DNA from: Streptomyces carminius
GTDB taxonomy: Bacteria > Actinomycetota > Actinomycetes > Streptomycetales > Streptomycetaceae
Reading direction: 5' to 3'
Length of the DNA: 64,000 nt
NCBI RefSeq assembly: GCF_002794255.1
Contig: NZ_PGGW01000067.1
Coordinates: 248,001 to 312,000 of the forward strand
Part shown: positions 47,680 to 56,284 of the stretch, piece by piece
How positions within the stretch are numbered: position 1 is the first letter of the stretch
Layout: every line of letters starts with the position of its first letter
Notes under the pieces: model-generated
Told to the model about the DNA's origin: nothing
Database searches by the model: none
The model's input: only the letters and a program-made list of their open reading frames with translations
Translations under genes and position numbers: made by a program

Positions 47680-47739
47680 TACTAGGTTCCTCACCGATCA
47701 TCCGTATCCGACAGTTTCGACATCCGAGGTGACGTAGGC

Positions 47740-48063
47740 GTGGCTCTTCCGCCCCTTACCCCTGAACAGCGCGCAGCCGCGCTCAAGAAGGCCGCCTCGG
47801 CTCGCCGGGAGCGCGCCGAGGTCAAGAACCGACTGAAGCACTCCGGCCTCTCGCTCCACGAGGTCATCAAGCAGGGCCAGGAGAACGACGTCATCGGCAA
47901 GATGCCGGTCTCCGCCCTGCTGGAATCCCTGCCCGGCGTCGGCAAGGTCCGGGCCCGCCAGATCATGGAGCGGATCGGCATCTCCGAGAGCCGCCGGGTG
48001 CGTGGCCTGGGTTCCAACCAGATCGCCTCCCTCGAGCGCGAGTTCGGCGGCGGTTCCGCCTGA
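47740..48063 (+). CDS. ihf: Actinobacterial integration host factor (sIHF/mIHF)
   Basis: This is a nucleoid-associated protein unrelated in fold to enterobacterial IHF, essential in mycobacteria and affecting development and antibiotic production in Streptomyces. The GTG at 47740 has GAGGTGA upstream. The 107-aa protein begins ALPPLTPEQRAAALKKAASARRERAEVKNRLK. It contains the helix-two-turns-helix DNA-binding motif (LLESLPGVGKVRARQIMERIGI) and ends in the basic RRVRGLGSNQIASLEREFG. It is followed by gmk after 38 nt. Confidence 0.96.
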   Translation: MALPPLTPEQRAAALKKAASARRERAEVKNRLKHSGLSLHEVIKQGQENDVIGKMPVSALLESLPGVGKVRARQIMERIGISESRRVRGLGSNQIASLEREFGGGSA

Positions 48064-48101
48064 CGTTTCCGGGTCACGCCGGGAACCGGGATAATCGCCG
48101 T

Positions 48102-48659
48102 ATGAGTGAACGTCCGCGACTGACCGTGCTCTCCGGCCCCTCCGGGGTCGGCAAGAGCACGGTCGTCGCTCATCTGCGCAAGGTCCACCCCGAGGTCTGG
48201 CTCTCGGTCTCCGCCACCACCCGCAGGCCGCGTCCCGGCGAGCGGCACGGCGTCCAGTACTTCTTCGTGGACGACGAGGAGTTCGACAAGCTGGTCGCCA
48301 ACGGCGAGCTGCTGGAGTGGGCGGAGTTCGCGGGCAACCGCTACGGGACGCCCCGGCAGGCCGTACTGGAGCGGCTGGCGGCGGGCGACCCGGTGCTCCT
48401 GGAGATCGATCTCCAGGGCGCGCGGCAGGTGCGCGAGTCGATGCCCGGCGCCCGGCTGGTCTTCCTCGCCCCGCCGAGCTGGGACGAGCTGGTCCGCCGG
48501 CTCACCGGCCGGGGCACCGAGTCCCCCGAGGTCGTCGAGCGGCGGCTGGCGGCGGCCAGGATCGAACTGGCGGCCGAGCCGGAGTTCGACGTCACCCTGG
48601 TCAACACCTCCGTCGAGGACGTCAGCCGCGAGCTGCTAGCCTTGATGCAGGTTGTGTGA
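48102..48659 (+). CDS. gmk: Guanylate kinase
   Basis: Gmk phosphorylates GMP to GDP. The 185-aa protein has Walker A LSGPSGVGKSTVV, the GMP-binding SATTRRPRPGERHGVQYFFV segment, EWAEFAGNRYGTP and the ATP-lid LVRRLTGRGTESPEVVERRL. No Shine-Dalgarno is visible; GATAAT (48090-48095) ends 6 nt before the ATG, so a leaderless transcript is likely. Downstream, rpoZ follows after 135 nt, the conserved gmk-rpoZ-coaBC-metK-priA order. Confidence 0.96.
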   Translation: MSERPRLTVLSGPSGVGKSTVVAHLRKVHPEVWLSVSATTRRPRPGERHGVQYFFVDDEEFDKLVANGELLEWAEFAGNRYGTPRQAVLERLAAGDPVLLEIDLQGARQVRESMPGARLVFLAPPSWDELVRRLTGRGTESPEVVERRLAAARIELAAEPEFDVTLVNTSVEDVSRELLALMQVV

Positions 48660-48794
48660 TCCCTGCCGAGACGCCCCGGCGTCCTCGCCGGACAGCCGGG
48701 ACGGGGGCACGGGTCACCGTTCGCCCCGGTGTCACCGGCCCCGGATCACCACCCGTACTGTCCACCGCCTGTCCACCGCTGCGGAAGGTAGAGA

Positions 48795-49067
48795 GTGTCC
48801 TCTCCCATTTCCACGCCCGAGGGCATCATCAATCCGCCGATCGATGAGCTGCTCGAAGCCACCGACTCGAAGTACAGCCTGGTGATCTACGCCGCCAAGC
48901 GCGCGCGCCAGATCAACGCCTACTACTCGCAGCTCGGCGAGGGCCTGCTGGAGTACGTCGGCCCCCTGGTGGACACCCACGTCCACGAGAAGCCCCTGTC
49001 GATCGCGCTCCGCGAGATCAACGCGGGCCTGCTGACCGCCGAGGCGACCGACGCCCCGGCGCAGTAG
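48795..49067 (+). CDS. rpoZ: RNA polymerase omega subunit
   Basis: Omega helps fold and assemble the beta' subunit. The GTG at 48795 has GGAAGG at 48782-48787. The 90-aa protein contains the conserved NPPIDELLEATDSKYSLVIYAAKRARQIN segment (read in parts) and GPLVDTHVHEKPLSIALREI. A hairpin follows. Confidence 0.95.
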   Translation: MSSPISTPEGIINPPIDELLEATDSKYSLVIYAAKRARQINAYYSQLGEGLLEYVGPLVDTHVHEKPLSIALREINAGLLTAEATDAPAQ

Positions 49068-49112
49068 CCGTCCGGCCGCCGTGGTCGGCGGCCGCACCGG
49101 CGCGCACCACCG

Positions 49113-49151
49113 CGCCACGGGCCCGGCAGCCTCGCTGCCGGGCCCGCGGCG
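49113..49151 (+). terminator. Hairpin terminator after rpoZ
   Basis: CGGGCCCGGCAGC (49118-49130) pairs perfectly with GCTGCCGGGCCCG (49134-49146) with a CTC loop; after one mismatch four more pairs extend it to 49113-49151. It begins 46 nt after the rpoZ stop. Confidence 0.75.
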
Positions 49152-49265
49152 TGCCGCGGAAGGGGGCCGGTGGCCGGGACGCGGGCGGCGGGGACGCCGG
49201 GAGGGGAACGCCGCGGGAAGACCCGGCGGGAAGAACGCCGTGAGAGCTCCGGGAGAGGCGCGAGG

Positions 49266-50504
49266 ATGCACACACCCGACAAGCCCAGGGTGGTCCTGGG
49301 GGTCAGCGGCGGCATCGCCGCCTACAAGGCGTGCGAGCTGCTGCGGCGGCTGACCGAGTCCGGCCACGACGTACGGGTGGTGCCGACCGCGTCGGCGCTG
49401 AACTTCGTCGGCGAGGCCACCTGGGCGGCGCTGTCCGGGAACCCGGTGGCGACCGGGGTCTGGGAGGACGTCCACGAGGTCCCGCACGTCCGCATCGGGC
49501 AGAGCGCCGACCTGGTCGTCGTGGCGCCCGCGACCGCCGACACCCTGGCCCGGGCGGCCCACGGGCTCGCCGACGACCTGCTGACCAACACCCTGCTCAC
49601 CGCCCGCTGCCCGGTGGTCTTCGCGCCAGCCATGCACACCGAGATGTGGGAGCACCCCGCCACCGCCGAGAACGTGGCCACCCTGCGCCGCCGCGGCGCG
49701 GTCGTCGTCGAGCCCGCCGTCGGACGGCTGACCGGGGCGGACACCGGCAAGGGACGGCTGCCCGAGCCCGGCGAGATCCTCGAGGTCTGTCTGCGGGTGC
49801 TGGCCCGGGGCGCCGGGGGCGGGCGGGACCTGGCCGGACGCCATGTGGTGGTCAGCGCGGGCGGCACCCGCGAGCCGCTGGACCCGGTGCGCTTCCTGGG
49901 CAACCGCTCCTCGGGCCGGCAGGGGTACGCCCTGGCGCGCACCGCGGTGGCGCGCGGTGCCCGGGTCACCCTGGTCGCGGCCAACACCGCGCTGCCCGAT
50001 CCCGCGGGTGCGGACGTGGTGCCGGTGGGGACGGCCGTACAGCTGCGGGAGGCGGTGCTGAAGGCCGCCGGGGACGCGGACGCGGTGGTGATGGCCGCGG
50101 CCGTGGCCGACTTCCGGCCCGCCCGCTATGTCCAGGGGAAGATCAAGAAGCGGGACGGGCAGGGCCCGGAGCCGGTCGCGCTGGTCCGCAACCCCGACGT
50201 CCTCGCCGAGCTCTCCGCGGCCCGGCCCCGCCCCGGGCAGGTGGTCGTCGGCTTCGCCGCCGAGACCGACGACGTCCTGGCCAACGGCCGCGCCAAACTC
50301 GCCCGCAAGGGGTGCGACCTGCTGGTCGTCAACGAGGTGGGCGAGGACCGGACGTTCGGCTCGGCGGAGAACGAGGCCGTCCTGCTGGGCGCCGACGGCC
50401 GTGAGACACCCGTGCCGCACGGCCCCAAGGAGGCCCTGGCCGACACGGTGTGGGACGAAGTCGTCCGCATGCTGAACGCCGGGGGGCCTCCGAGCAGCCG
50501 TTGA
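49266..50504 (+). CDS. coaBC: Bifunctional phosphopantothenoylcysteine decarboxylase/synthetase CoaBC
   Basis: CoaBC performs two steps of coenzyme A synthesis. I start at ATG 49266. The N-terminal flavoprotein decarboxylase domain (1-190) begins VVLGVSGGIAAYKACELLRRL and has the PAMHTEMWEHPAT active-site loop, with His where many bacteria have Asn. The C-terminal CTP-dependent synthetase domain has VVSAGGTREPLDPVRFLGNRSSGRQG, AAVADFRP and KIKKRDG. The length of 412 aa is normal. Confidence 0.96.
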   Translation: MHTPDKPRVVLGVSGGIAAYKACELLRRLTESGHDVRVVPTASALNFVGEATWAALSGNPVATGVWEDVHEVPHVRIGQSADLVVVAPATADTLARAAHGLADDLLTNTLLTARCPVVFAPAMHTEMWEHPATAENVATLRRRGAVVVEPAVGRLTGADTGKGRLPEPGEILEVCLRVLARGAGGGRDLAGRHVVVSAGGTREPLDPVRFLGNRSSGRQGYALARTAVARGARVTLVAANTALPDPAGADVVPVGTAVQLREAVLKAAGDADAVVMAAAVADFRPARYVQGKIKKRDGQGPEPVALVRNPDVLAELSAARPRPGQVVVGFAAETDDVLANGRAKLARKGCDLLVVNEVGEDRTFGSAENEAVLLGADGRETPVPHGPKEALADTVWDEVVRMLNAGGPPSSR

Positions 50505-50704
50505 AACCGCTCTGACCTGCCCGTACGGTCTTCTCCGGCGGCTTCCGGGGCTCCTTCCGGAGCGTGCGGCACGGCACGGACGTGTCGGAGTGCGAGACAA
50601 CCTGGCCGAACCGTGAGGACCTGCGGATAAACTGACGGCGGACCGCGCCCGGGTGCCGGTCCGCCCGAACACAGTCAGCAGCCGCTGCAACCCCAGGGAG
50701 CGAT

Positions 50705-51928
50705 GTGTCCCGCCGCCTGTTCACCTCGGAGTCCGTGACCGAGGGCCACCCCGACAAGATCGCCGACCAGATCAGCGACACCATCCTCGACGCCCTCCTG
50801 ACGCAGGACCCCACCTCCCGGGTCGCCGTGGAGACGCTGATCACCACCGGCCTGGTGCACGTGGCCGGAGAGGTGACCACCGCGGCGTACGCGGACATCC
50901 CCACCCTGGTGCGGGAGAAGATCCTCGCCATCGGCTACGACTCCTCCAAGAAGGGCTTCGACGGCGCCTCCTGCGGGGTCTCGGTGTCCATCGGCGCGCA
51001 GTCCCCGGACATCGCACAGGGCGTGGACGAGGCGTACGAGCAGCGCGTCGGGGGTGCGGCCCCGAAGGGAGAGGCCGACGAGCTCGACCGGCAGGGCGCC
51101 GGCGACCAGGGCCTGATGTTCGGCTACGCCTGCGACGAGACGCCCGAGCTGATGCCGCTGCCGATCCATCTGGCGCACCGGCTCTCGAAGCGCCTGACCG
51201 AGGTCCGCAAGAACGGCACCATTCCCTACCTGCGCCCGGACGGCAAGACGCAGGTGACCGTCGAGTACCACGGCGACAAGGCCGTCCGGCTGGACACCGT
51301 GGTGGTCTCCTCCCAGCACGCCTCCGACATCGACCTGGACTCGCTGCTGGCCCCCGACATCCGCGAGTTCGTCGTCGAGCACGTCCTGGCCCAGCTGGTG
51401 GAGGACGGGATCAAGCTGGACACCGACGGCTACCGGCTGCTGGTCAACCCCACCGGCCGGTTCGAGATCGGCGGGCCGATGGGTGACGCGGGTCTGACCG
51501 GCCGGAAGATCATCATCGACACCTACGGCGGGATGGCCCGCCACGGCGGCGGCGCGTTCTCCGGCAAGGACCCCTCCAAGGTGGACCGCTCGGCCGCCTA
51601 CGCGATGCGCTGGGTGGCCAAGAACGTGGTGGCCGCCGGGCTGGCCGCCCGCTGCGAGGTGCAGGTGGCGTACGCGATCGGCAAGGCCGAGCCGGTGGGC
51701 CTGTTCGTGGAGACCTTCGGCACCCACACCGTCGAGGTGGAGAAGATCGAGCAGGCCATCGGCGAGGTCTTCGACCTGCGCCCGGCCGCCCTCATCCGCG
51801 ATCTGGACCTGCTGCGCCCGATCTACGCGGCCACGGCCGCCTACGGTCACTTCGGCCGCGAGCTGCCCGACTTCACCTGGGAGCGCACCGACCGCACCGA
51901 CGCGCTCCGCAAGGCCGCCGGGCTGTAG
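50705..51928 (+). CDS. metK: S-adenosylmethionine synthetase
   Basis: MetK makes SAM from methionine and ATP. The GTG at 50705 gives SRRLFTSESVTEGHPDKIADQISD; the ATG two bases earlier is out of frame. The 407-aa protein has GHPDKIADQ (metal and ATP), GAGDQGLMFGYACDETPELMPLP (in parts) and GGGAFSGKDPSKVDRSAAY. The 200-nt region upstream has a TAAACT (50628-50633) that may be a -10, but no SAM riboswitch that I can recognise. Confidence 0.97.
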   Translation: MSRRLFTSESVTEGHPDKIADQISDTILDALLTQDPTSRVAVETLITTGLVHVAGEVTTAAYADIPTLVREKILAIGYDSSKKGFDGASCGVSVSIGAQSPDIAQGVDEAYEQRVGGAAPKGEADELDRQGAGDQGLMFGYACDETPELMPLPIHLAHRLSKRLTEVRKNGTIPYLRPDGKTQVTVEYHGDKAVRLDTVVVSSQHASDIDLDSLLAPDIREFVVEHVLAQLVEDGIKLDTDGYRLLVNPTGRFEIGGPMGDAGLTGRKIIIDTYGGMARHGGGAFSGKDPSKVDRSAAYAMRWVAKNVVAAGLAARCEVQVAYAIGKAEPVGLFVETFGTHTVEVEKIEQAIGEVFDLRPAALIRDLDLLRPIYAATAAYGHFGRELPDFTWERTDRTDALRKAAGL

Positions 51929-52005
51929 TCCCGGCCGGCCCTCCGGCGCCACCGGCACGCTCCGGCTCCCGCCCCGGGTTGTCGTCCGGCCGCGCGAACC
52001 GGGCC

Positions 52006-52028
52006 GTGTCGGTGGCTTCTGGTAGGAC
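52006..52028 (+). promoter_or_regulatory. RecA-NDp (PafBC-type) promoter of priA
   Basis: GTGTCGGTG (52006-52014), exactly 8 bp, then TAGGAC (52023-52028). The upstream box matches TTGTCRGTG at 8 of 9; the -10 lacks the final T (TANNNT), though the next base is T. It ends 8 nt before the priA GTG, so the transcript may be leaderless. Confidence 0.6.
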
Positions 52029-52036
52029 TGGAGGCT

Positions 52037-54211
52037 GTGAGCAGCGAGAACGGTCGGCCGGAGGGCACCCCGGGGCAGGAGCCGCCGGGGGGTGAGCAGC
52101 TTGCGCTGATCCGGGAGACCGTCCGCCGGGCCAGGCCGCCCCGGGCCCGGCCGCGCACCTGGCGCGGCGCCGAGCTCGCCCCGCGCGACCCGGTCGCCCG
52201 GGTCCTGGTCGACAAGGGGCTGCTCCACCTCGACCGCCTCTTCGACTACGCGGTCCCCGCCGCCATGGACGCCGAGGCCCGGCCCGGGGTGCGGGTGCGG
52301 GTCCGTTTCGGGGCGGGGGAGCGCGGCGGGCGCCGCGAGGGCGGCGGCCTGGTCAACGGCTTCATCGTCGAGCGCCGCGCGGAGTCCGACTTCCCCGGCA
52401 CCCTGGCCCCCGTCGCCCAGGTCCTCTCCCCGGAGCCGGTCCTCACCCCCGGTCTGCTGGCCCTGTGCCGGGCCGTCGCCGACCGCTACGCCGGGGCGCT
52501 GGCCGACGTCGTCCAGCTGGCCGTGCCCCCCCGTATGGCCCGCGCCGAGCGGACGGCCGGGCGGGACGGGCCGGACGGCACGGCGGCGGCCGGCGTTCCG
52601 CACCCCCCGCCCCCCGCCCCGGGCACCTGGGCCCGCTACCCGGCCGGGCCCGGCTATCTGCGGGCCCTGGCCGCCGGTGAGTCCCCCCGCGCGGTGTGGA
52701 CGGCGCTGCCCGGCCCGCACTGGCCCGAGGAGCTGGCCCGGGCGCTGGCCGCCACGCTGGCCGCCGGCCGCGGCGCGCTCGCCGTACTGCCCGACGGGCG
52801 GGCCGCCGCCCGGGTGGACGCGGCCCTGACCGCCCTCGTCGGCGCGGGACGTCACGTACTGCTCACCGCCGACGCCGGGCCCGAGGCCCGTTACCGCCGC
52901 TGGCTCTCCGTCAGCCGCGGCACGGTGCGCGGTGTGGTCGGCACCCGTGCCGCGATGTTCGCGCCCGTGCGAGACCTCGGACTCGCCGCGATCTGGGAGG
53001 ACGGGGACACCGGCCACCGCGACCCCCACGAGCCGATGCCGCACGCCCGCGAGGTGCTGCTGCTGCGCGCCGCCCGGGAGGGATGCGGCTTCCTGCTGGG
53101 CGCGCACGGCTGCACCGTGGAGGCCGCGCAGCTCGTCGAGACCGGCTGGGCCCGCCCGCTGGCCGCCGACCGGGACGCGGTGCGCGCGGCGGCGCCGCTG
53201 GTGCGCACCGTCGGCGACGGGGACGAGGCGCGCGATCCCGCCGCGCGCGCCGCCCGGCTGCCCTCCCTCGCCTGGGAGACCGTCCGCGACGCCCTCGGGC
53301 GCGGCCCGGTGCTCGTCCAGGTGCCGCGCCGCGGCTACGTCCCGAAGCTGGCGTGCGCGCACTGCCGGGAGCCCGCCCGCTGCGTCCACTGCGCGGGCCC
53401 GCTGGCGGCCACCGGGGAGCGGACCCCGCCCGGCTGCGGCTGGTGCGGACGCGCCGTACCGGAGTGGACGTGCCCGGAGTGCGGCGGCACCCGGCTGCGC
53501 GGCCAGGTCTTCGGGGCCCGGCGCACCGCCGAGGAGCTGGGGCGGGCCTTCCCGGCCGTCCCCGTGCGCACCTCCGGCCGCGACCACGTTCTGGCGTCGG
53601 TGCCCGACCGGCCCGCCCTGGTGGTCAGCACCCCGGGGGCGGAACCGGTGGCCGAGGGCCCGGGATACGCGGCGGCGCTGCTGCTGGACGGCTGGGCGCT
53701 GCTGGGCCGCCCCGACCTGCGGGCCGGGGAGGAGGCGCTGCGCCGCTGGCTGGGCGCCGCGGCGCTGGTGCGTCCCCGGTCCGGGGGCGGCACGGTGGTC
53801 GTCATGGCCGAGCCGGCCCTGCGCCCCGTCCAGGCGCTGGTCCGCTGGGATCCGGCCGGGCACGCCCGCCGCGAACTGGCCGAGCGGGCCGAACTGGGCT
53901 TCCCGCCGGTGTCCCGGATGGCCGCCGTGACCGGGCCGCCCGAGGCCGTCGCCGAACTGCTGGAGTCGGCCGGGCTGCCGGCCGGCGCCGAGGTGCTGGG
54001 ACCGGTGCCGCTGCCGGTGGCCCCGCCCGGGCAGCCCCGGCGCCCGGGCGCGCCCCCGCCGGGGGAGCGGTGGGACCGGGCGCTGGTCAGGGTGCCGCCG
54101 GGCAGCGGCGCCGAGCTCGCGGCCGCGCTCCGAACCGCACGGGCGGCCCGGCTGGCCCGCCGTACGGGCCCGCCCGTGCGGGTCCGTATCGACCCGGAGG
54201 ACATCGGCTGA
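52037..54211 (+). CDS. priA: Primosomal protein PriA with degenerate helicase motifs
   Basis: PriA recognises abandoned forks and restarts replication. The GTG at 52037 gives 724 aa. The 3'-DNA-binding domain is at about 55-170 (VARVLVDKGLLHLDRLFDYAVP). The helicase core is recognisable, but Walker A reads AGESPRAVW instead of GxTGxGKT and the DEEH box reads AIWEDGD, so ATPase activity is doubtful. The zinc region keeps the Cys pairs CAHC, CVHC, CGWC and CPEC. The C-terminal domain (LRPVQALVRWDPAGHARRELAERAELGFPPVSRMAAV, in parts) is intact. Actinobacterial PriA proteins are often described as probable PriA lacking helicase residues. Confidence 0.92.
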   Translation: MSSENGRPEGTPGQEPPGGEQLALIRETVRRARPPRARPRTWRGAELAPRDPVARVLVDKGLLHLDRLFDYAVPAAMDAEARPGVRVRVRFGAGERGGRREGGGLVNGFIVERRAESDFPGTLAPVAQVLSPEPVLTPGLLALCRAVADRYAGALADVVQLAVPPRMARAERTAGRDGPDGTAAAGVPHPPPPAPGTWARYPAGPGYLRALAAGESPRAVWTALPGPHWPEELARALAATLAAGRGALAVLPDGRAAARVDAALTALVGAGRHVLLTADAGPEARYRRWLSVSRGTVRGVVGTRAAMFAPVRDLGLAAIWEDGDTGHRDPHEPMPHAREVLLLRAAREGCGFLLGAHGCTVEAAQLVETGWARPLAADRDAVRAAAPLVRTVGDGDEARDPAARAARLPSLAWETVRDALGRGPVLVQVPRRGYVPKLACAHCREPARCVHCAGPLAATGERTPPGCGWCGRAVPEWTCPECGGTRLRGQVFGARRTAEELGRAFPAVPVRTSGRDHVLASVPDRPALVVSTPGAEPVAEGPGYAAALLLDGWALLGRPDLRAGEEALRRWLGAAALVRPRSGGGTVVVMAEPALRPVQALVRWDPAGHARRELAERAELGFPPVSRMAAVTGPPEAVAELLESAGLPAGAEVLGPVPLPVAPPGQPRRPGAPPPGERWDRALVRVPPGSGAELAAALRTARAARLARRTGPPVRVRIDPEDIG

Positions 54212-54277
54212 CCGCGGTGATGCCCGTGGTGACGCCCGCGTCCCGGGCCGTCCGGTGCCGGCGGGGCCCGGAGCGCC

Positions 54278-54307
54278 GGGCAGCGCAGGGCTGGGCAGCG
54301 CAGGGCA
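54278..54307 (+). repeat. 15-bp tandem duplication after priA
   Basis: GGGCAGCGCAGGGCT (54278-54292) is followed by a second copy differing at the last base (54293-54307), then an unusual A-rich stretch AACAGAAAAAGAG. This is non-coding spacer between convergent genes. Confidence 0.6.
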
Positions 54308-54331
54308 GGGAACAGAAAAAGAGTGCCAAGC

Positions 54332-54360
54332 GCCCGGCCGGGGAGTGGGACCGGCCGGGC
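54332..54360. terminator. Hairpin between convergent priA and HTH-protein genes
   Basis: GCCCGGCCGG (54332-54341) pairs perfectly with CCGGCCGGGC (54351-54360) around 9 nt. It is placed to end both convergent transcripts. Confidence 0.6.
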
Positions 54361-54391
54361 ATCCGGCTGCGGGGAAACGGCTGAGAAGGGG

Positions 54392-54973
54392 TCAGCCGTT
54401 GCGGGGGCCGGGCAGGGCGTTCGGCCGCGGCTCCGCCGGCCGGTCGGACCGGCCCGGCAGAGCCGCGGATCCGGTGGCCACCGGACGGGCGGGCGGCGCG
54501 GCGCCGCCCTCGCCGCCGGCGCTCCGCCGGACCGCCGGGTCCTCACCCGCGCCGCCCGCCGCGTCGCCGCCCGTGCCCTCCGCGCCGCCGCCCGTACCGC
54601 CCATGCCGTGCTGCTGTGCCGCCGTGGTCCGCCGCGCGCCGTAACGGCGGTGGACGGCCTGCTTGGTGACACCGAGGGCCGAGCCCACCGCGTCCCAGGA
54701 GAACCCCAGCGAACGGTCGAACTCCACCGCCGACGTCACCAGTGACTCCACACTGTCGCGCAGCTCCTGGGCGATCCGTACGGTGGGCGCCGGGGCCCGG
54801 CCGTAGACGACGAAGCCCGCGGACGGACCCGCGCGCCGCGGCCGGTAGACGTTGCCGAGCTGGGACGTGAGGGTGCGCAGTGCGTCCACCTGCCGGCGGA
54901 CCCGCTCGATGTCCCGCACCAGCAGGTGCAGACTGGCCCGTGTCCGGGCGTCGGGGGTGGCGTGGTCGGCCAT
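54392..54973 (-). CDS. Small HTH-containing protein of unknown function
   Basis: I start at ATG 54973 (MADHATPDARTRASLHLLV); the longer frame is spacer. Residues 15-40 form an amphipathic helix (VRDIERVRRQVDALRTLTSQLG), and residues about 70-105 end in a helix-turn-helix resembling those of sigma factors or Trp-repressor-like proteins (FSWDAVGSALGVTKQAVHRRYG). From about residue 110 the chain is low-complexity Gly/Ala/Pro, probably disordered. It is likely a DNA-binding protein; the target is unknown. An inverted repeat GGTCAA-N6-TTGACC lies 54 bp upstream, between it and fmt. Confidence 0.75.
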   Translation of the reverse strand: MADHATPDARTRASLHLLVRDIERVRRQVDALRTLTSQLGNVYRPRRAGPSAGFVVYGRAPAPTVRIAQELRDSVESLVTSAVEFDRSLGFSWDAVGSALGVTKQAVHRRYGARRTTAAQQHGMGGTGGGAEGTGGDAAGGAGEDPAVRRSAGGEGGAAPPARPVATGSAALPGRSDRPAEPRPNALPGPRNG

Positions 54974-55026
54974 CGGAAGCCTCTCGAACCGCGTGGGAGG
55001 GACCGGCCGCGTCCGCGGCCCGTTTC

Positions 55027-55044
55027 GGTCAAGGTGCATTGACC
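55027..55044. promoter_or_regulatory. Inverted repeat GGTCAA-N6-TTGACC between the HTH gene and fmt
   Basis: The 6-bp arms are perfect, and the element is symmetric and AT-richer than its surroundings. It could be an operator for the adjacent HTH protein; TTGACC in either direction also resembles a -35, but no well-spaced -10 follows. Confidence 0.4.
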
Positions 55045-55245
55045 AACGCCGCTCGGCCACCGGGGTCACGCTGCGGGGCTCGCGAACAGCCGTGGGAGCG
55101 GTCCACCGCCGGGCGCACGCCCCCGGAGCGCCCCCGGAGGGCCGGGTGCTGACGGACCGTAGACTGGTGCGCCGTTCCGCGTACCGTCCGTGCCCCTTCC
55201 GGGCCCGGGCCGGTCCCGCCGTCCGCGAGAGGTGTTCCCCCGCCC

Positions 55246-56178
55246 ATGAGGCTCGTCTTCGCCGGTACCCCCGAGGTCGCCGTACCCGCCCTCGACGCCC
55301 TGATCGCCTCGGAGCGGCACGAGGTCGCGGCCGTCGTCACCCGGCCCGACGCGCCGGCCGGCCGCGGCCGCCGCACGGTGGCCAGCCCGGTCGCCGAGCG
55401 GGCCGAGGAGGCGGGCATCGAGGTTCTCAAGCCCGCCCGCCCCCGGGACGAGGACTTCCTCGCCCGGCTGCGCGGGATCGCCCCGGACTGCTGCCCGGTC
55501 GTCGCCTACGGGGCGCTGCTGCCCCGGGCCGCCCTGGACATCCCGCCCCGGGGCTGGGTCAACCTGCACTTCTCGCTGCTGCCCGCCTGGCGCGGCGCGG
55601 CCCCCGTCCAGCACGCGATCATGGCCGGGGACGAGGTCACCGGTGCCGCCACCTTCCTGATCGAGGAGGGCCTGGACTCCGGTCCGGTCTACGGGGTGGT
55701 CACCGAGGAGATCCGGCCCACCGACACCAGCGGCGACCTGCTGACCCGGCTGGCCTTCGCCGGTGCCGGGCTGCTGGCCGCCACCATGGACGGGATCGAG
55801 GACGGCACCCTGCGGGCCGCTCCCCAGCCCGCCGAGGGCGTCAGCCTCGCCCCCAAGATCACCGTCGAGGACGCCCGCGTCGACTGGTCCGCCCCCGCGC
55901 TGCGCGTGGACCGGGTGGTGCGCGGCTGTTCGCCCGCCCCCGGGGCCTGGACGGTCTTCCGCGGCGAGCGCCTCAAACTGCGGCAGGTCGCCCTCGCCCC
56001 CGACCGCACCGGACTGGACCCCGGTGAACTGTCGGCCGGGAAGAACGCCGTGTACGCCGGGACCGGCTCGCACGCCGTGGAGCTGCTGTGGGTCCAGCCG
56101 CAGGGGAAGAAGCCGATGGCGGCGGCCGACTGGGCGCGCGGGGTCCGTATCGCGCCGGGCGAGCGGCTGGGCGGGTGA
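55246..56178 (+). CDS. fmt: Methionyl-tRNA formyltransferase
   Basis: Fmt formylates initiator Met-tRNA. The ATG at 55246 begins MRLVFAGTPEVAVPALDALIAS. The 310-aa protein has the formyl-folate site with the Asn-His-Asp triad region (WVNLHFSLLPAWRGAAPVQHAI, TGAATFLIEEGLDSGPV) and the C-terminal tRNA-binding domain with RLKLRQVAL. A TAGACT at 55160-55165 may be its -10, giving a leader of about 75 nt. It precedes rsmB. Confidence 0.96.
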   Translation: MRLVFAGTPEVAVPALDALIASERHEVAAVVTRPDAPAGRGRRTVASPVAERAEEAGIEVLKPARPRDEDFLARLRGIAPDCCPVVAYGALLPRAALDIPPRGWVNLHFSLLPAWRGAAPVQHAIMAGDEVTGAATFLIEEGLDSGPVYGVVTEEIRPTDTSGDLLTRLAFAGAGLLAATMDGIEDGTLRAAPQPAEGVSLAPKITVEDARVDWSAPALRVDRVVRGCSPAPGAWTVFRGERLKLRQVALAPDRTGLDPGELSAGKNAVYAGTGSHAVELLWVQPQGKKPMAAADWARGVRIAPGERLGG

Positions 56179-56284
56179 CCGGGGAGCGGCCGGGCGGGGC
56201 GGGCCGGGGACGTAGGCTGGTATGCCGCGCCCGCCCCGCGGTCCCCGCGCGTCCTCCCCGATCCCCAGCCGGAGCACCCCACCC

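Larger units (their letters stand above)
47322..47739 (+). other. 418-nt gap between pyrF and ihf: terminator-like hairpin, promoter, long leader
   Basis: No convincing gene is present. A 7-bp hairpin CCCGGAA-CGC-TTCCGGG (47415-47431) may end the pyrF transcript. The region 47480-47545 is less GC-rich than its surroundings, as streptomycete promoters often are. A clear promoter follows at 47539-47567, and the remaining roughly 165 nt would be the ihf leader, with a second hairpin at 47662-47679. Confidence 0.6.

Noticed and set aside
47227..47694. Minus-strand ORF (155 codons) in the pyrF-ihf gap
   Set aside because: It overlaps the 3' end of pyrF and the ihf promoter, has no ribosome site and is low-complexity Pro/Arg/Gly.
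50505..50704. Possible SAM riboswitch before metK
   Set aside because: I looked for SAM-I, SAM-II and SAM-IV core features and found only short GC hairpins, with no conserved core that I can recognise.
56222..56284. Upstream ATG start for rsmB
   Set aside because: A TAGGCT -10 at 56213-56218 would begin transcription after this ATG, and the extra residues (PRPPRGPRASSPIPSRS) have no similarity to the family.
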